The position numbers were made by a program, and so were the translations under genes. Shown piece after piece: positions 1-7,507 of a stretch of DNA of 64,000 nucleotides. Within the stretch, counting starts at the first letter, position 1; each line of letters begins with the position of its first letter. The stretch is taken from NCBI RefSeq assembly GCF_007833215.1, contig NZ_CP042239.1, positions 930,001 to 994,000 of the forward strand, in the 5' to 3' direction. The notes beneath the pieces are model-generated. The model made no database searches, was not told the DNA's origin, and saw only the letters and a list, made by a program, of their open reading frames with translations. This DNA is from Sphingomonas suaedae. Its GTDB lineage: Bacteria; Pseudomonadota; Alphaproteobacteria; Sphingomonadales; Sphingomonadaceae.

Positions 1-539
1 GCCTTGCCGCGCACGCAGCATCGATGAAGACTCATATCAACGCGCTGGGCAACAAGGCGTATTGGAACCAGTTTGACGATGCACCCGACTATGTGATCAT
101 GTTCGTCCCCGGCGAGCATTTCCTGTCAGCTGCGCTGGAACATGACTCGGCCCTTTGGGATTTCGCGTTCGAGAAGCGCGTGCTGCTGGCAACCCCGACC
201 AATTTGATCGCAATCGCACGGACGGTGGCGGCGGTGTGGCGGCAGGAGATGCTGGCCAAGGATGCGCGTGAGATCGGTGCGCTGGGGAAAGAACTCTATG
301 ACCGGCTGGCCAAGGCGCTGGGCGACCTGCGTACTGTCGGCAGCGGACTCAACACGGCGGTCAAGAATTTCAACGCCTTCGCCAGCTCGCTCGAAAGCCG
401 CGCGCTTGTGTCGGCGCGCAAGCTCAGAGACTACAACATCGAGACGGGCGCGCGCGAGATTGAGAGCGTGCCGCCGGTCGAGCTGCTCGCCAGCCACGCC
501 ACCGTGCCCGAGGAGGAAGCGGCGAAGGCGACGGAGTGA
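1..539 (+). CDS. rmuC: RmuC-family DNA recombination protein, C-terminal part (5' end outside window)
   Basis: The reading frame is open from base 3 to the TGA at 539, so this is the 3' part of a longer gene. The segment around KTHINALGNKAYW and the following VPGEHFL stretch match the conserved nuclease-like core and C-terminus of RmuC. RmuC is a coiled-coil protein thought to limit inversions at short inverted repeats. The tail after about residue 110 is helical and charged, as usual for the family. The visible ATG at 24 is internal and not the true start. The family call is firm; the biochemical role of RmuC is itself only partly known. Confidence 0.85.
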   Translation, partial: LAAHAASMKTHINALGNKAYWNQFDDAPDYVIMFVPGEHFLSAALEHDSALWDFAFEKRVLLATPTNLIAIARTVAAVWRQEMLAKDAREIGALGKELYDRLAKALGDLRTVGSGLNTAVKNFNAFASSLESRALVSARKLRDYNIETGAREIESVPPVELLASHATVPEEEAAKATE

Positions 540-608
540 CGGTGCGCGCCTGACAGCCTGCGTAGATTCCCCGATAGGCCAGTCTTCCGGCGCTCCCTAG
601 GCTCCTTT

Positions 609-727
609 TCAGTTAGGCGGCACCGGCCCGCTCCCCCACCGGCCCGCTCCTCCACGTCAGGGTATCTTCGACGGGTGGTCGGGTGCGGAGCGGGCCGGGG
701 CCGATTCAGCAAAGCTGAAAACGAGTC
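609..727. repeat. Dispersed palindromic repeat, copy 1
   Basis: This is a long imperfect inverted repeat. The left arm contains CACCGGCCCGCTCCCCCACC, the loop GGTATCTTCGAC, and the right arm GGAGCGGGCCGGGGCC. The left end has AGTTAGGCGG, and the right end has a small second hairpin, TTCAGCAAAGCTGAA. Three related copies occur in the window. This one lies between rmuC and the NAD(P)H dehydrogenase-like gene and could form a cruciform or a transcript hairpin. Confidence 0.85.
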
Positions 728-758
728 CAGCCTTCGTCCACCGCATGAGGAGCCAGCG

Positions 759-1424
759 ATGACCCAACCGCGCGACCCCGGCACGATCCGGCATCTGGTG
801 GTGGTGGGTCATCCCCGGATCGACAGCTTCAACCACGCCATCGCGCGCGCCTATCGCGAAGAGGTGGAGGCGCAGCACCAGCAGGTCGAGATCGACGATC
901 TCTACGCGCGCAACTTCGATCCGCTGCTGCGCCGCGACGAGCTTCCCGTGCCGGGATTCAAGCCGCGCCCGGATGTCGCGGGATCGCTCGCCCAGATCGA
1001 GGGGGCGGACATGATCGTGCTGATCTACCCGATCTGGTTCGGGATGCCGCCCGCGATCATCAAGGGCTATGTCGACCGCGTGCTCGGTGCCGATTACTCG
1101 CCCGAGGAATTGAAGGCGGACCTTCCGAACCCCGTCTTGCGCGGAAAGCGGCTCACCATCTTCTCGACCTCCGCCGCGACCCGACCCTGGCTCGAAGAGC
1201 GCGGGCAATGGCTGGCGCTCAAACAGGCATTCGATACCTATCTGACCGACGCATTCGGTCTGCGCGATTGTCACCACGTCCATTTCGACGCGATCGTACC
1301 GGGGCTCGACGCGCGCTTTGTCGCCGAGCATCTCGAGGTCGTCCGTCAGACCGCGCGGGAGCGGGCAACCGTCGTCCGCTATGGCGATTTGCCGCCCCGC
1401 CTGCTGCGCCGACCCGATTTCTAG
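759..1424 (+). CDS. NAD(P)H:quinone-reductase-like flavoprotein (flavodoxin-2 fold)
   Basis: The protein of 221 residues is a flavodoxin-fold oxidoreductase of the NQO/MdaB/KefF type. It should bind FMN or FAD and pass two electrons from NAD(P)H to quinones or similar acceptors in the cytoplasm. Visible marks are the N-terminal strand and phosphate-loop region (VVVGHPRIDSFNHAIA), the segment IVLIYPIWFGMPPAIIKGY that contacts flavin, and FSTSA further on. The ATG at 759 is chosen because a GAGGAG ribosome site lies 6 bases upstream. The frame is also open upstream, but there it runs through the palindromic repeat. The gene is bracketed by two copies of that repeat in the same orientation. The natural substrate cannot be told. 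Confidence 0.8.
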   Translation: MTQPRDPGTIRHLVVVGHPRIDSFNHAIARAYREEVEAQHQQVEIDDLYARNFDPLLRRDELPVPGFKPRPDVAGSLAQIEGADMIVLIYPIWFGMPPAIIKGYVDRVLGADYSPEELKADLPNPVLRGKRLTIFSTSAATRPWLEERGQWLALKQAFDTYLTDAFGLRDCHHVHFDAIVPGLDARFVAEHLEVVRQTARERATVVRYGDLPPRLLRRPDF

Positions 1425-1428
1425 GGCC

Positions 1429-1540
1429 GTTTTCAAGTAGACAGCACCCGCCCGCTCCCCCACCGGCCACCCACAAGGTATCTTCAATGGGGGGCCGGGT
1501 GGGGGAGCGGGCCGGTGTCGATTCAGCGAAGCCGAGAGTC
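1429..1540. repeat. Dispersed palindromic repeat, copy 2
   Basis: This copy starts directly after the stop codon of the flavoprotein gene and lies in the same orientation as copy 1. The arms are CACCCGCCCGCTCCCCCACC and GGGTGGGGGAGCGGGCCGGTG (the latter counted without its last base), the loop is ACAAGGTATCTTCAATG, and the distal end carries CGATTCAGCGAAGC. It may double as a terminator for the preceding gene. The bases from 1541 to the tRNA promoter hold no gene that can be supported. Confidence 0.85.
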
Positions 1541-1611
1541 ACTATAAACCAACATCTGAGGGCGACGGTGCGCCTCTGCGTCGCGTCTTTCGGCGCCGAG
1601 TCGCATCGCCC

Positions 1612-1639
1612 TTGCCCCGGGCACCGTCCTTGCTATAGA
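1612..1639 (+). promoter_or_regulatory. Candidate sigma-70-type promoter of tRNA-Leu
   Basis: A -35-like TTGCCC at 1612-1617 and a -10-like TATAGA at 1634-1639 are separated by 16 bases. Transcription would begin about 20 bases before the mature tRNA 5' end at 1667. The match is by eye only. Confidence 0.5.
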
Positions 1640-1666
1640 CGCGCCCGACTTGCGGTGTCCCTGAAT

Positions 1667-1751
1667 GCGGGCGTGGCGGAATTGGTAGACGCGCTGGTTT
1701 TAGGTACCAGTATCGAAAGATGTGGGGGTTCGAGTCCCTTCGCCCGCACCA
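1667..1751 (+). tRNA. tRNA-Leu (anticodon TAG)
   Basis: The 7-bp acceptor stem GCGGGCG/CGCCCGC is followed by A and an encoded CCA at 1749-1751. The anticodon stem CTGGT/ACCAG encloses the loop TTTAGGT, with anticodon TAG at 1701-1703. The long variable arm and the T-loop GGTTCGAGTCC are typical of a class II leucine tRNA. The trigger factor gene follows. Confidence 0.95.
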
Positions 1752-1818
1752 ATCCCGCCCGGCGCGATGGCGATGCCGCCAACTTGATTCCACTTCCAGA
1801 GCAGGAAGCCTGATTGAA

Positions 1819-3441
1819 ATGCAGACTGTCGAGACGTTGAACGAGGGCCTGAAGCGCGCCTACACCCTGAAGATCACCGCCAAGGATATCGATTCGCGAG
1901 TCGATGCCGAGGTGAAGCGCGTCGCCCCGCAGATCCGTATGCCCGGCTTTCGCCCGGGCAAGGTTCCGGCGAATCTGGTCCGCAAGATGCACGGCGAGGC
2001 GCTGACCCAGGACGCGCTGAACACCACGATCCAGGAAGGCGTGCAGAAGATCATCGCCGATCACAAGCTGCGTCCCGCGATGCAGCCTTCGGTCAGCCTG
2101 GAGGGCGAGTTCGCACCCGGCGGTGACGCCGAGGTCAAGGTCGAGCTCGAAGTGCTGCCCGACGTGCCGACCCCGTCGATCGAGGGACTGAAGCTGGAGC
2201 GGCTGACCGTTCCCGTCGCTGACAGCGCGATCGACGAGCAGATCACCCAGATCGCCGGCCAGCAGAAGGCGTGGGAAGACGCCAAAGCGAGCTACAAGGC
2301 GAAGCAGGGCGACCAGGTCACGATGGATTTCGTCGGCAAGGTCGATGGCGAGGCGTTCGAGGGCGGTACCGGCGAAGCGATGGCGGTCGAGATCGGCACC
2401 GGTCGCCTGATCCCCGGTTTCGAGGACCAGCTCGTCGGCGTGAAGGCGGGTGACGAGAAGCAGATCGAAGTCACCTTCCCCGAGGATTATGGCGTCGACA
2501 CGCTGGCCGGAAAGCCCGCGACCTTCGATCTCAAGATCACCGCGGTGAAGACCGCTGGCGAGACCAAGATCGACGAGGACTTCGCCAAGAATCTGGGTCT
2601 CGAGAGCCTCGATCAGCTGCGCACCATCCTGCGCGGCCAGATGGAGAGCGAGACCGGCGGCCTGACGCGCACCTATATGAAGCGCAAGCTGCTCGACCAG
2701 CTCGCCGCGGGCCACGACTTCCCGGTTCCGCCGTCGATGGTCGAGGCCGAGTTCCAGCAGATCTGGGCGCAGCTTCAGCACGAAGCCGGCCATGAGGAAG
2801 ATCCCGAGGCCGCCAAGGCCGAGCTGGAGAAGGAAAAGGACGATTACCGCGCGATCGCCGAGCGCCGCGTGCGCCTTGGCCTGTTGCTGTCCGAGATCGG
2901 CCAGGCGAACGGCGTCGAGGTGACCCAGGCGGAGATGAACCGTCTGGTCGCTCAGGCCGCGCAGCAATATCGTCCCGAAGATCAGCAGCGCTTCTTCGAA
3001 TATATCCGTCAGGAGCCGATGGCCGCAGCCCAGCTGCGCGCGCCGCTCTATGAGGACAAGGTCGTCGACTTCCTGTTCGAAAAGGCGGAGATCAGCGAGC
3101 GCGAAGTGACCCGCGAGGAGCTGGAAGCCGCGATCGAGAGCGAAGAGGGCGCGGTGCCGCACGTCCATGGCCCCGATTGCGACCATGGCCAGGACGAAAA
3201 GCCCGCCAAGAAGGCCAAGGTGAAAAAGGCCGAGGCCGAACCCGAAGCGGCCGCCGAAGAGGTGAAGCCGGCGAAGAAGGCCCCGGCCAAGAAGGCTGCC
3301 AAGGCTGAAGAGGCTCCGGCCGACGAAGCCGAAGCGCCTGCGAAGAAGGCCCCGGCCAAGAAGGCGGCCAAGGCCGATGACGCCGAGGCCGAAGCTGCAC
3401 CGAAGAAGAAGGCTCCGGCCAAGAAGAAGGCCGCCGAGTAA
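1819..3441 (+). CDS. tig: Trigger factor, ribosome-associated chaperone/peptidyl-prolyl isomerase
   Basis: Trigger factor docks at the ribosomal exit tunnel through protein L23 and shields nascent chains. The three family parts are visible: an N-terminal ribosome-binding domain with the signature GFRPGKVP near residue 45, an FKBP-type isomerase domain (GDQVTMDFVGKVDGEAFEGG, about residues 162-181), and a helical C-terminal chaperone domain. The ATG at 1819 gives 540 residues, longer than the usual 430-450. The excess is a low-complexity tail rich in Lys, Ala and Glu with repeated KKAPAKKAAK units, preceded by a short His/Asp/Cys segment (HVHGPDCDHG). It lies upstream of clpP, clpX and lon, the usual quality-control neighbourhood. 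Confidence 0.96.
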   Translation: MQTVETLNEGLKRAYTLKITAKDIDSRVDAEVKRVAPQIRMPGFRPGKVPANLVRKMHGEALTQDALNTTIQEGVQKIIADHKLRPAMQPSVSLEGEFAPGGDAEVKVELEVLPDVPTPSIEGLKLERLTVPVADSAIDEQITQIAGQQKAWEDAKASYKAKQGDQVTMDFVGKVDGEAFEGGTGEAMAVEIGTGRLIPGFEDQLVGVKAGDEKQIEVTFPEDYGVDTLAGKPATFDLKITAVKTAGETKIDEDFAKNLGLESLDQLRTILRGQMESETGGLTRTYMKRKLLDQLAAGHDFPVPPSMVEAEFQQIWAQLQHEAGHEEDPEAAKAELEKEKDDYRAIAERRVRLGLLLSEIGQANGVEVTQAEMNRLVAQAAQQYRPEDQQRFFEYIRQEPMAAAQLRAPLYEDKVVDFLFEKAEISEREVTREELEAAIESEEGAVPHVHGPDCDHGQDEKPAKKAKVKKAEAEPEAAAEEVKPAKKAPAKKAAKAEEAPADEAEAPAKKAPAKKAAKADDAEAEAAPKKKAPAKKKAAE

Positions 3442-3445
3442 GCAG

Positions 3446-3527
3446 CCGTTCGCCCTGAGCTTGTCGAAGGGCTGTCTTTCTTCCAGAAGTGAAGAAAGGC
3501 AGGGCTTCGACAGGCTCAGCCCGAACG
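3446..3527. repeat. Long inverted repeat with GCTTGTCGAAGG / CCTTCGACAGGC-type arms
   Basis: Two arms of about 37 bases pair almost perfectly. The left arm begins CCGTTCGCCCTGAGCTTGTC, and the right arm ends CAGGCTCAGCCCGAACGG. The element lies between tig and the glycosyltransferase gene and differs from the other palindromic family in this window. Similar TTCGACAAGCTCAG elements are widespread between genes of sphingomonads, by my recollection. It could act as a terminator for tig. Confidence 0.85.
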
Positions 3528-3539
3528 GAATTGGGGGCG

Positions 3540-4475
3540 ATGTCCGTGACCGAACCGCGCATCGCAGTGATCCTGCCCTGCTATAATGAGGAAGCCGCGA
3601 TCGCACAGACGGTTGCGGCGTTTCGCGCGGCGCTCCCCGATGCCGCCATCTACGTCTACGACAACAACAGCGCCGACCGGACGGTCGAAGTCGCACGTGC
3701 GGCCGGCGCCACCGTTCGGACCGAACGGATGCAGGGCAAGGGCAATGTCGTCCGCCGCATGTTCGCCGATGTCGATGCCGATATCTATGTGATGGCCGAT
3801 GGCGATGCGACCTATGACGCCGGCGCCGCGCCCGCGATGATCGCCAGGATGCGCGACGAGGGCCTGGACATGGTCGTCGGCACGCGCATTCATGAGGCGG
3901 CGGACGCCTATCGCCGCGGCCATGTGCTGGGCAATCGCGCCATGACCGGATTGCTCGCACGGCTGTTCGGCCGCAGCTTCACCGACATCTTCTCCGGCTA
4001 TCGCGTCTTTTCGCGCCGGTTCGTGAAGAGCTTTCCGGTACTGTCCGCGGGGTTCGAGATCGAGACCGAGATCAGCGTCCATGCGCTCGAACTCAAAATG
4101 CCGGTGGGTGAGGTGGAGACGCGTTATCTCGCCCGGCCCGAGGGGTCGGCGTCGAAACTGTCCACCTATCGGGACGGCGCGCGCATCGCGCGGACGATCG
4201 TGACGCTCTATCGGATCGAAAAGCCGATGCTGTTCTTTGGCTGGATCGCGCTGGGACTGGCGGCGCTGGCGGTGATCCTCGCGGTACCGCTGGCGATGAC
4301 CTATATGGAGACGGGACTGGTGCCGCGGTTTCCGACCGCGATCCTGGCGACGGGGCTTGTGATCCTGTCAGCGCTCAGCCTGTTCGCCGGGCTGATCCTC
4401 GATACCGTCGTGCGCGGGCGCCGCGAGATGCGGCGGTTGGCCTATCTGGCGCAGCCTGCGCCGATGGGACCTTAG
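3540..4475 (+). CDS. GT2-family membrane glycosyltransferase (dolichyl/undecaprenyl-phosphate type)
   Basis: The protein has 311 residues. Its N-terminal GT-A domain has the nucleotide-sugar and metal motifs: VILPCYNEE near residue 10, DNNSADRT near residue 40 and ADGDATYD near residue 85. Two hydrophobic helices follow (about residues 232-300). This layout matches GtrB or DPM1-like enzymes that load a sugar onto a polyprenyl phosphate at the inner face of the membrane. The ATG at 3540 is chosen because upstream bases belong to the inverted repeat. The stop codon overlaps that of the convergent gene by 4 bases. A multi-spanning membrane protein nearby could be a partner, but no rule proves it. 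Confidence 0.78.
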   Translation: MSVTEPRIAVILPCYNEEAAIAQTVAAFRAALPDAAIYVYDNNSADRTVEVARAAGATVRTERMQGKGNVVRRMFADVDADIYVMADGDATYDAGAAPAMIARMRDEGLDMVVGTRIHEAADAYRRGHVLGNRAMTGLLARLFGRSFTDIFSGYRVFSRRFVKSFPVLSAGFEIETEISVHALELKMPVGEVETRYLARPEGSASKLSTYRDGARIARTIVTLYRIEKPMLFFGWIALGLAALAVILAVPLAMTYMETGLVPRFPTAILATGLVILSALSLFAGLILDTVVRGRREMRRLAYLAQPAPMGP

Positions 4476-5017
4476 GCCGCCAGCCTTTCGAGCCGGATAC
4501 CCAGTTCGTCGATCAGAAATTCCTCGATCGCTGCGCGGATCATGGCGCGGGTCTCCGCATCCGCCGCCTCGATCCAGCCTGCGATACGCAATACGCCGCG
4601 AACCGGCGCGACGGTCCAGCGAACGTCGCCGTCCCGAACCGCGATTTCGTCATGTTCGAACCGGTGCGCAATTTCCAGCGCGAAGAGGCGTTTGGACAGG
4701 CGCGCGACGGCTTCGCGCGATTCGATGCCGTTCCATGCCGCGAAGGCGAATTCGAACGGTTCGCGCGTGATCTCCGACGACTCCGGGCGCGCCGCGGCCT
4801 CGACACCCGGTCGCATGGCCCGACGGCGCATCAAGAGGCCGTCGAACATCGTCATCACGATCGCGGTCACCGGGATCAGCGCGATGGCGATCACCATGCC
4901 GATGCCAAAGGTCGCGTCGTTCAGTCCGCCCGTTGCGAACAAGGGGATCAGGCTGACAGCGGCAAAGGCGACGTAGGACACGCCGAAAAGGGTCAGGGTA
5001 TGGGCGTTCTGGCGCAT
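4472..5017 (-). CDS. Small two-helix membrane protein of unknown function
   Basis: I do not recognise the family. The product of 181 residues has two predicted membrane helices near the N-terminus (around FGVSYVAFAAVSLIPLF and FGIGMVIAIALIPVTAIVM). A soluble domain of about 120 residues follows, with alternating charged helices and a segment VRWTVAPVRGVLRIAGW that looks like beta strands. The start at 5017 is preferred over a frame-matching ATG at 5053, since AAGGGGG lies 5 to 6 bases upstream of it. The gene is transcribed towards the glycosyltransferase and overlaps its stop codon tail to tail. Confidence 0.6.
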   Translation of the reverse strand: MRQNAHTLTLFGVSYVAFAAVSLIPLFATGGLNDATFGIGMVIAIALIPVTAIVMTMFDGLLMRRRAMRPGVEAAARPESSEITREPFEFAFAAWNGIESREAVARLSKRLFALEIAHRFEHDEIAVRDGDVRWTVAPVRGVLRIAGWIEAADAETRAMIRAAIEEFLIDELGIRLERLAA

Positions 5018-5115
5018 CGGCGCCCCCTTCATTTGCCGGTTCGGTGCCAGCATGACGCAGAAGGGTTCAGAAAAGGTTGCGGCGTTGCACGGGGAGGGCG
5101 CGTATCGGTGCTGCT

Positions 5116-6516
5116 TCAGGCGAGTTGGGCTGGTTGTTCGTCAGGGGCGCCGATCCGCTCCCGTTCGATCAACGCCATCAGGAACAACGCAAAGCCGGCG
5201 GCCATCGGCCAGATCAGGATACGATCCATGAACCACGCATGTTGCGCGGTATGCTGCCAGAAGACGACCATCCAGAGCGGAATGACAAGCGCCGAACCGG
5301 CCATCGCAGCCGCCTGAAAATGGACAGCCTTGCACCTTGTCCGGCGAAGTTGCGCATAGCCCCATCCGCCCAGCACCAGCGCGAGCGACATCATTCCGAC
5401 CGCCAGCCAGTGCATCCCCGGCGCCATGGACTCGAACCCCGCCCAGACGCGCGTGAAAAATTCATGCGCCCCGGCGGGGGCGTCGGGATTATGATCGTAA
5501 TCGACCCCGGTCCTGAACAGGAACTGCCGGATTGCCGCGACGACCGGGGCCGTTCCGAATACAATCGAGACCGCAGCAATTTTGGCCACTGCGACTGCGG
5601 CGACGGCAGTCAGGTAGGCGATTGCGCATCGCAGCGTCGCGACACCGATCCGCGCGTCATGCGCCAGCGCGATCGGCACGCAGCCGATGGTGAGCGCGAG
5701 ACCGAGCGGAATGCCGCCCGTCAGCATCTCGAACCCCATGGTCAGCGCGCCGAACAGGCCGCTGCCGAGCAGCGCCGTCCGCTCCCGCATCGGCGCATCG
5801 CGCGATCCCCGGGCCAGGAACAACAGAAAGGCGAGAATCAGCAGATCCGAAGGTCCATGGCCCAGCGACTGGCCGAACGATTCGAACCCGAACCACCGTC
5901 CGAATAGTGCGAATAGAAGCAGCCAGAGTGCATTGCGCATCAATGCGCGCCGCTCCGCCAGGCCGATCGTGGCGATCGCCAATCCCGCGATCAGCAGGAC
6001 GGTGACCGCCAGCTTGTACAAGGCCCGCAAGCCATCGACGCCCAACAGGGGCAGAAGTAGTCGCGCCACACTGGTCTGAGCGTGAACGTAATTATGGTAG
6101 AAGCGCAGATCGGGGTCGAACGTCCCCGCCGCAGCGTCGCTGAGTGCAAGGCACATGCTTTCGGTGCCGGTCGGCGCAGACAGCGGCGTGATCGAGAGTT
6201 GCGCCGTGGTGGCACGCTGATCGATGGCCTGGAGCAGGATCAGGCAATCATTGGTCTGATGGGCGCCAATGCGCACATCGGCAAAGCGCCAGTCGGCATC
6301 GACGACAAGCGCGCCGGTTTCGAACCCGGCCCGAATTTCGCGGCTGACCGCGTCCCGATCGCTTTTCAGGCTCAGAAACGCCAGGGCGATGATCAGCGAA
6401 AAGGTCGCCAACCCGATCATCGCGGCGAGGGCCGCTGCGCTCAGGAGATCGAGCGGGAGCCTCGATCTCCCGCGATCGCCCAAGGTGGCATCACGCGAAA
6501 GCGGGGCAGGGCACAT
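5116..6516 (-). CDS. Polytopic membrane protein of unknown function, possibly GT-C-like
   Basis: The product of 466 residues has an N-terminal membrane helix (AALAAMIGLATFSLIIALAF), an external domain of about 100 residues containing FYHNYVHAQTSVARLL, and then eight or so hydrophobic helices. One large extracytoplasmic helix followed by a loop domain and a multi-pass C-terminal part recalls lipid-linked sugar transferases of the GT-C fold. The nearby GT2 enzyme makes that attractive. No catalytic Asp/Glu motif of a named GT-C family was recognised, so the role is open. It lies 98 bases behind the small membrane protein on the same strand and could share its transcript. Confidence 0.6.
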   Translation of the reverse strand: MCPAPLSRDATLGDRGRSRLPLDLLSAAALAAMIGLATFSLIIALAFLSLKSDRDAVSREIRAGFETGALVVDADWRFADVRIGAHQTNDCLILLQAIDQRATTAQLSITPLSAPTGTESMCLALSDAAAGTFDPDLRFYHNYVHAQTSVARLLLPLLGVDGLRALYKLAVTVLLIAGLAIATIGLAERRALMRNALWLLLFALFGRWFGFESFGQSLGHGPSDLLILAFLLFLARGSRDAPMRERTALLGSGLFGALTMGFEMLTGGIPLGLALTIGCVPIALAHDARIGVATLRCAIAYLTAVAAVAVAKIAAVSIVFGTAPVVAAIRQFLFRTGVDYDHNPDAPAGAHEFFTRVWAGFESMAPGMHWLAVGMMSLALVLGGWGYAQLRRTRCKAVHFQAAAMAGSALVIPLWMVVFWQHTAQHAWFMDRILIWPMAAGFALFLMALIERERIGAPDEQPAQLA

Positions 6517-6672
6517 GCGGACGAGCTCGGACCAACATGGGTCCCCATCTGCATTCGAAGGTTCTTCTGCATGGTTAACGGAGTGGCGCTTGAGACGGTC
6601 AATCGACCGGGAGCGTTGCCTGTCTCGCCAATTCCCCGCCGCGCCGACATCGCCCGTTCACCCTCTTCCCCC

Positions 6673-6702
6673 CTTGCGCCGCGCGGTGCGAGCGCCGATG
6701 TA
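6673..6702 (+). promoter_or_regulatory. Possible heat-shock-type promoter of clpP
   Basis: CTTGCG at 6673-6678 and CCGATGTA at 6695-6702, 16 bases apart, resemble the CTTG and CCCCATNTA elements read by sigma-32. clpP is heat induced in most proteobacteria. The -10 match is imperfect. Confidence 0.35.
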
Positions 6703-6740
6703 GCTTGCGGGCAAAAACAGATTTGACGAGACATTCCCAC

Positions 6741-7397
6741 ATGCACCCCCTTTTCGGTCAGATGACCGCCGATCCCGTGACTGGCGCGCTGGTTCCCATC
6801 GTCATCGAACAGTCGAGCCGCGGCGAACGCAGCTTCGACATCTTCTCGCGCCTGCTGCGTGAGCGCATCATCTTCATTACCGGGCCGATCGAGGACCATA
6901 TGGCCTCGCTGATTACCGCCCAGCTGCTCTTCCTCGAGTCCGAGAACCCGAAGAAGGACATCTGGATGTACATCAACTCGCCCGGTGGCGTGGTGACCGC
7001 CGGCATGGCGATCCACGATACCATGCAGTATATCCGTCCGCGCGTCGGCACGGTGTGCATCGGCCAGGCCGCGTCGATGGGCAGCTTCCTGCTTGCCGCG
7101 GGCGAGCCGGGTCTGCGCGTCGCGCTGACCAATGCGCGGATCATGGTCCACCAGCCCTCGGGCGGCGCGCAGGGCATGGCCAGCGATATCGAGATCCAGG
7201 CCAAGGAAATCCTGCGTATCAAGCGGCGGATGAACGACCTGTATGTGAAATATACCGGACAGCCGCTGGAAAAGATCGAAGCGGCGATGGATCGCGACAC
7301 GTTTCTGGAGGCCGATGAAGCCAAGGCGTTCGGTCTTGTCGACGAAGTGTATGAAAAACGTCCGCAACCGGCTGACAGCGAGGGCGGGGCGTCTTAA
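6741..7397 (+). CDS. clpP: ATP-dependent Clp protease proteolytic subunit
   Basis: ClpP forms the double-heptamer peptidase chamber that works with ClpX or ClpA. The catalytic triad is visible: Ser112 in GQAASMGS, His137 in MVHQPSGG and Asp186 in DRDTFL. The length of 218 residues is normal. The ATG at 6741 starts the typical MHPLFGQM N-terminus; a TTG at 6705 would add an unlikely leader. clpX follows after 110 bases, which is the standard arrangement. Confidence 0.97.
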   Translation: MHPLFGQMTADPVTGALVPIVIEQSSRGERSFDIFSRLLRERIIFITGPIEDHMASLITAQLLFLESENPKKDIWMYINSPGGVVTAGMAIHDTMQYIRPRVGTVCIGQAASMGSFLLAAGEPGLRVALTNARIMVHQPSGGAQGMASDIEIQAKEILRIKRRMNDLYVKYTGQPLEKIEAAMDRDTFLEADEAKAFGLVDEVYEKRPQPADSEGGAS

Positions 7398-7507
7398 TCT
7401 GGCGCTCACCCTTGCCGGGCTAATAGGCGAATTTGGATTGCCGGGGATTCTGTCCCGGGTGTAGGATGCCGTGTTGCGTAATCGCACGGCACGCAAAGGA
7501 AGACTGA

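Noticed and set aside
1542..1793. A small minus-strand frame across tRNA-Leu with GRRDSNPH
   Set aside because: This peptide is the known artefact of translating the complement of tRNA genes.
1633..3960. A 775-codon open frame on the minus strand, opposite tig and the glycosyltransferase gene
   Set aside because: It lies antisense to two genes with clear families, crosses the tRNA-Leu gene, and its product is low-complexity Leu/Gly/Arg. It is a by-product of high GC in the third codon position.
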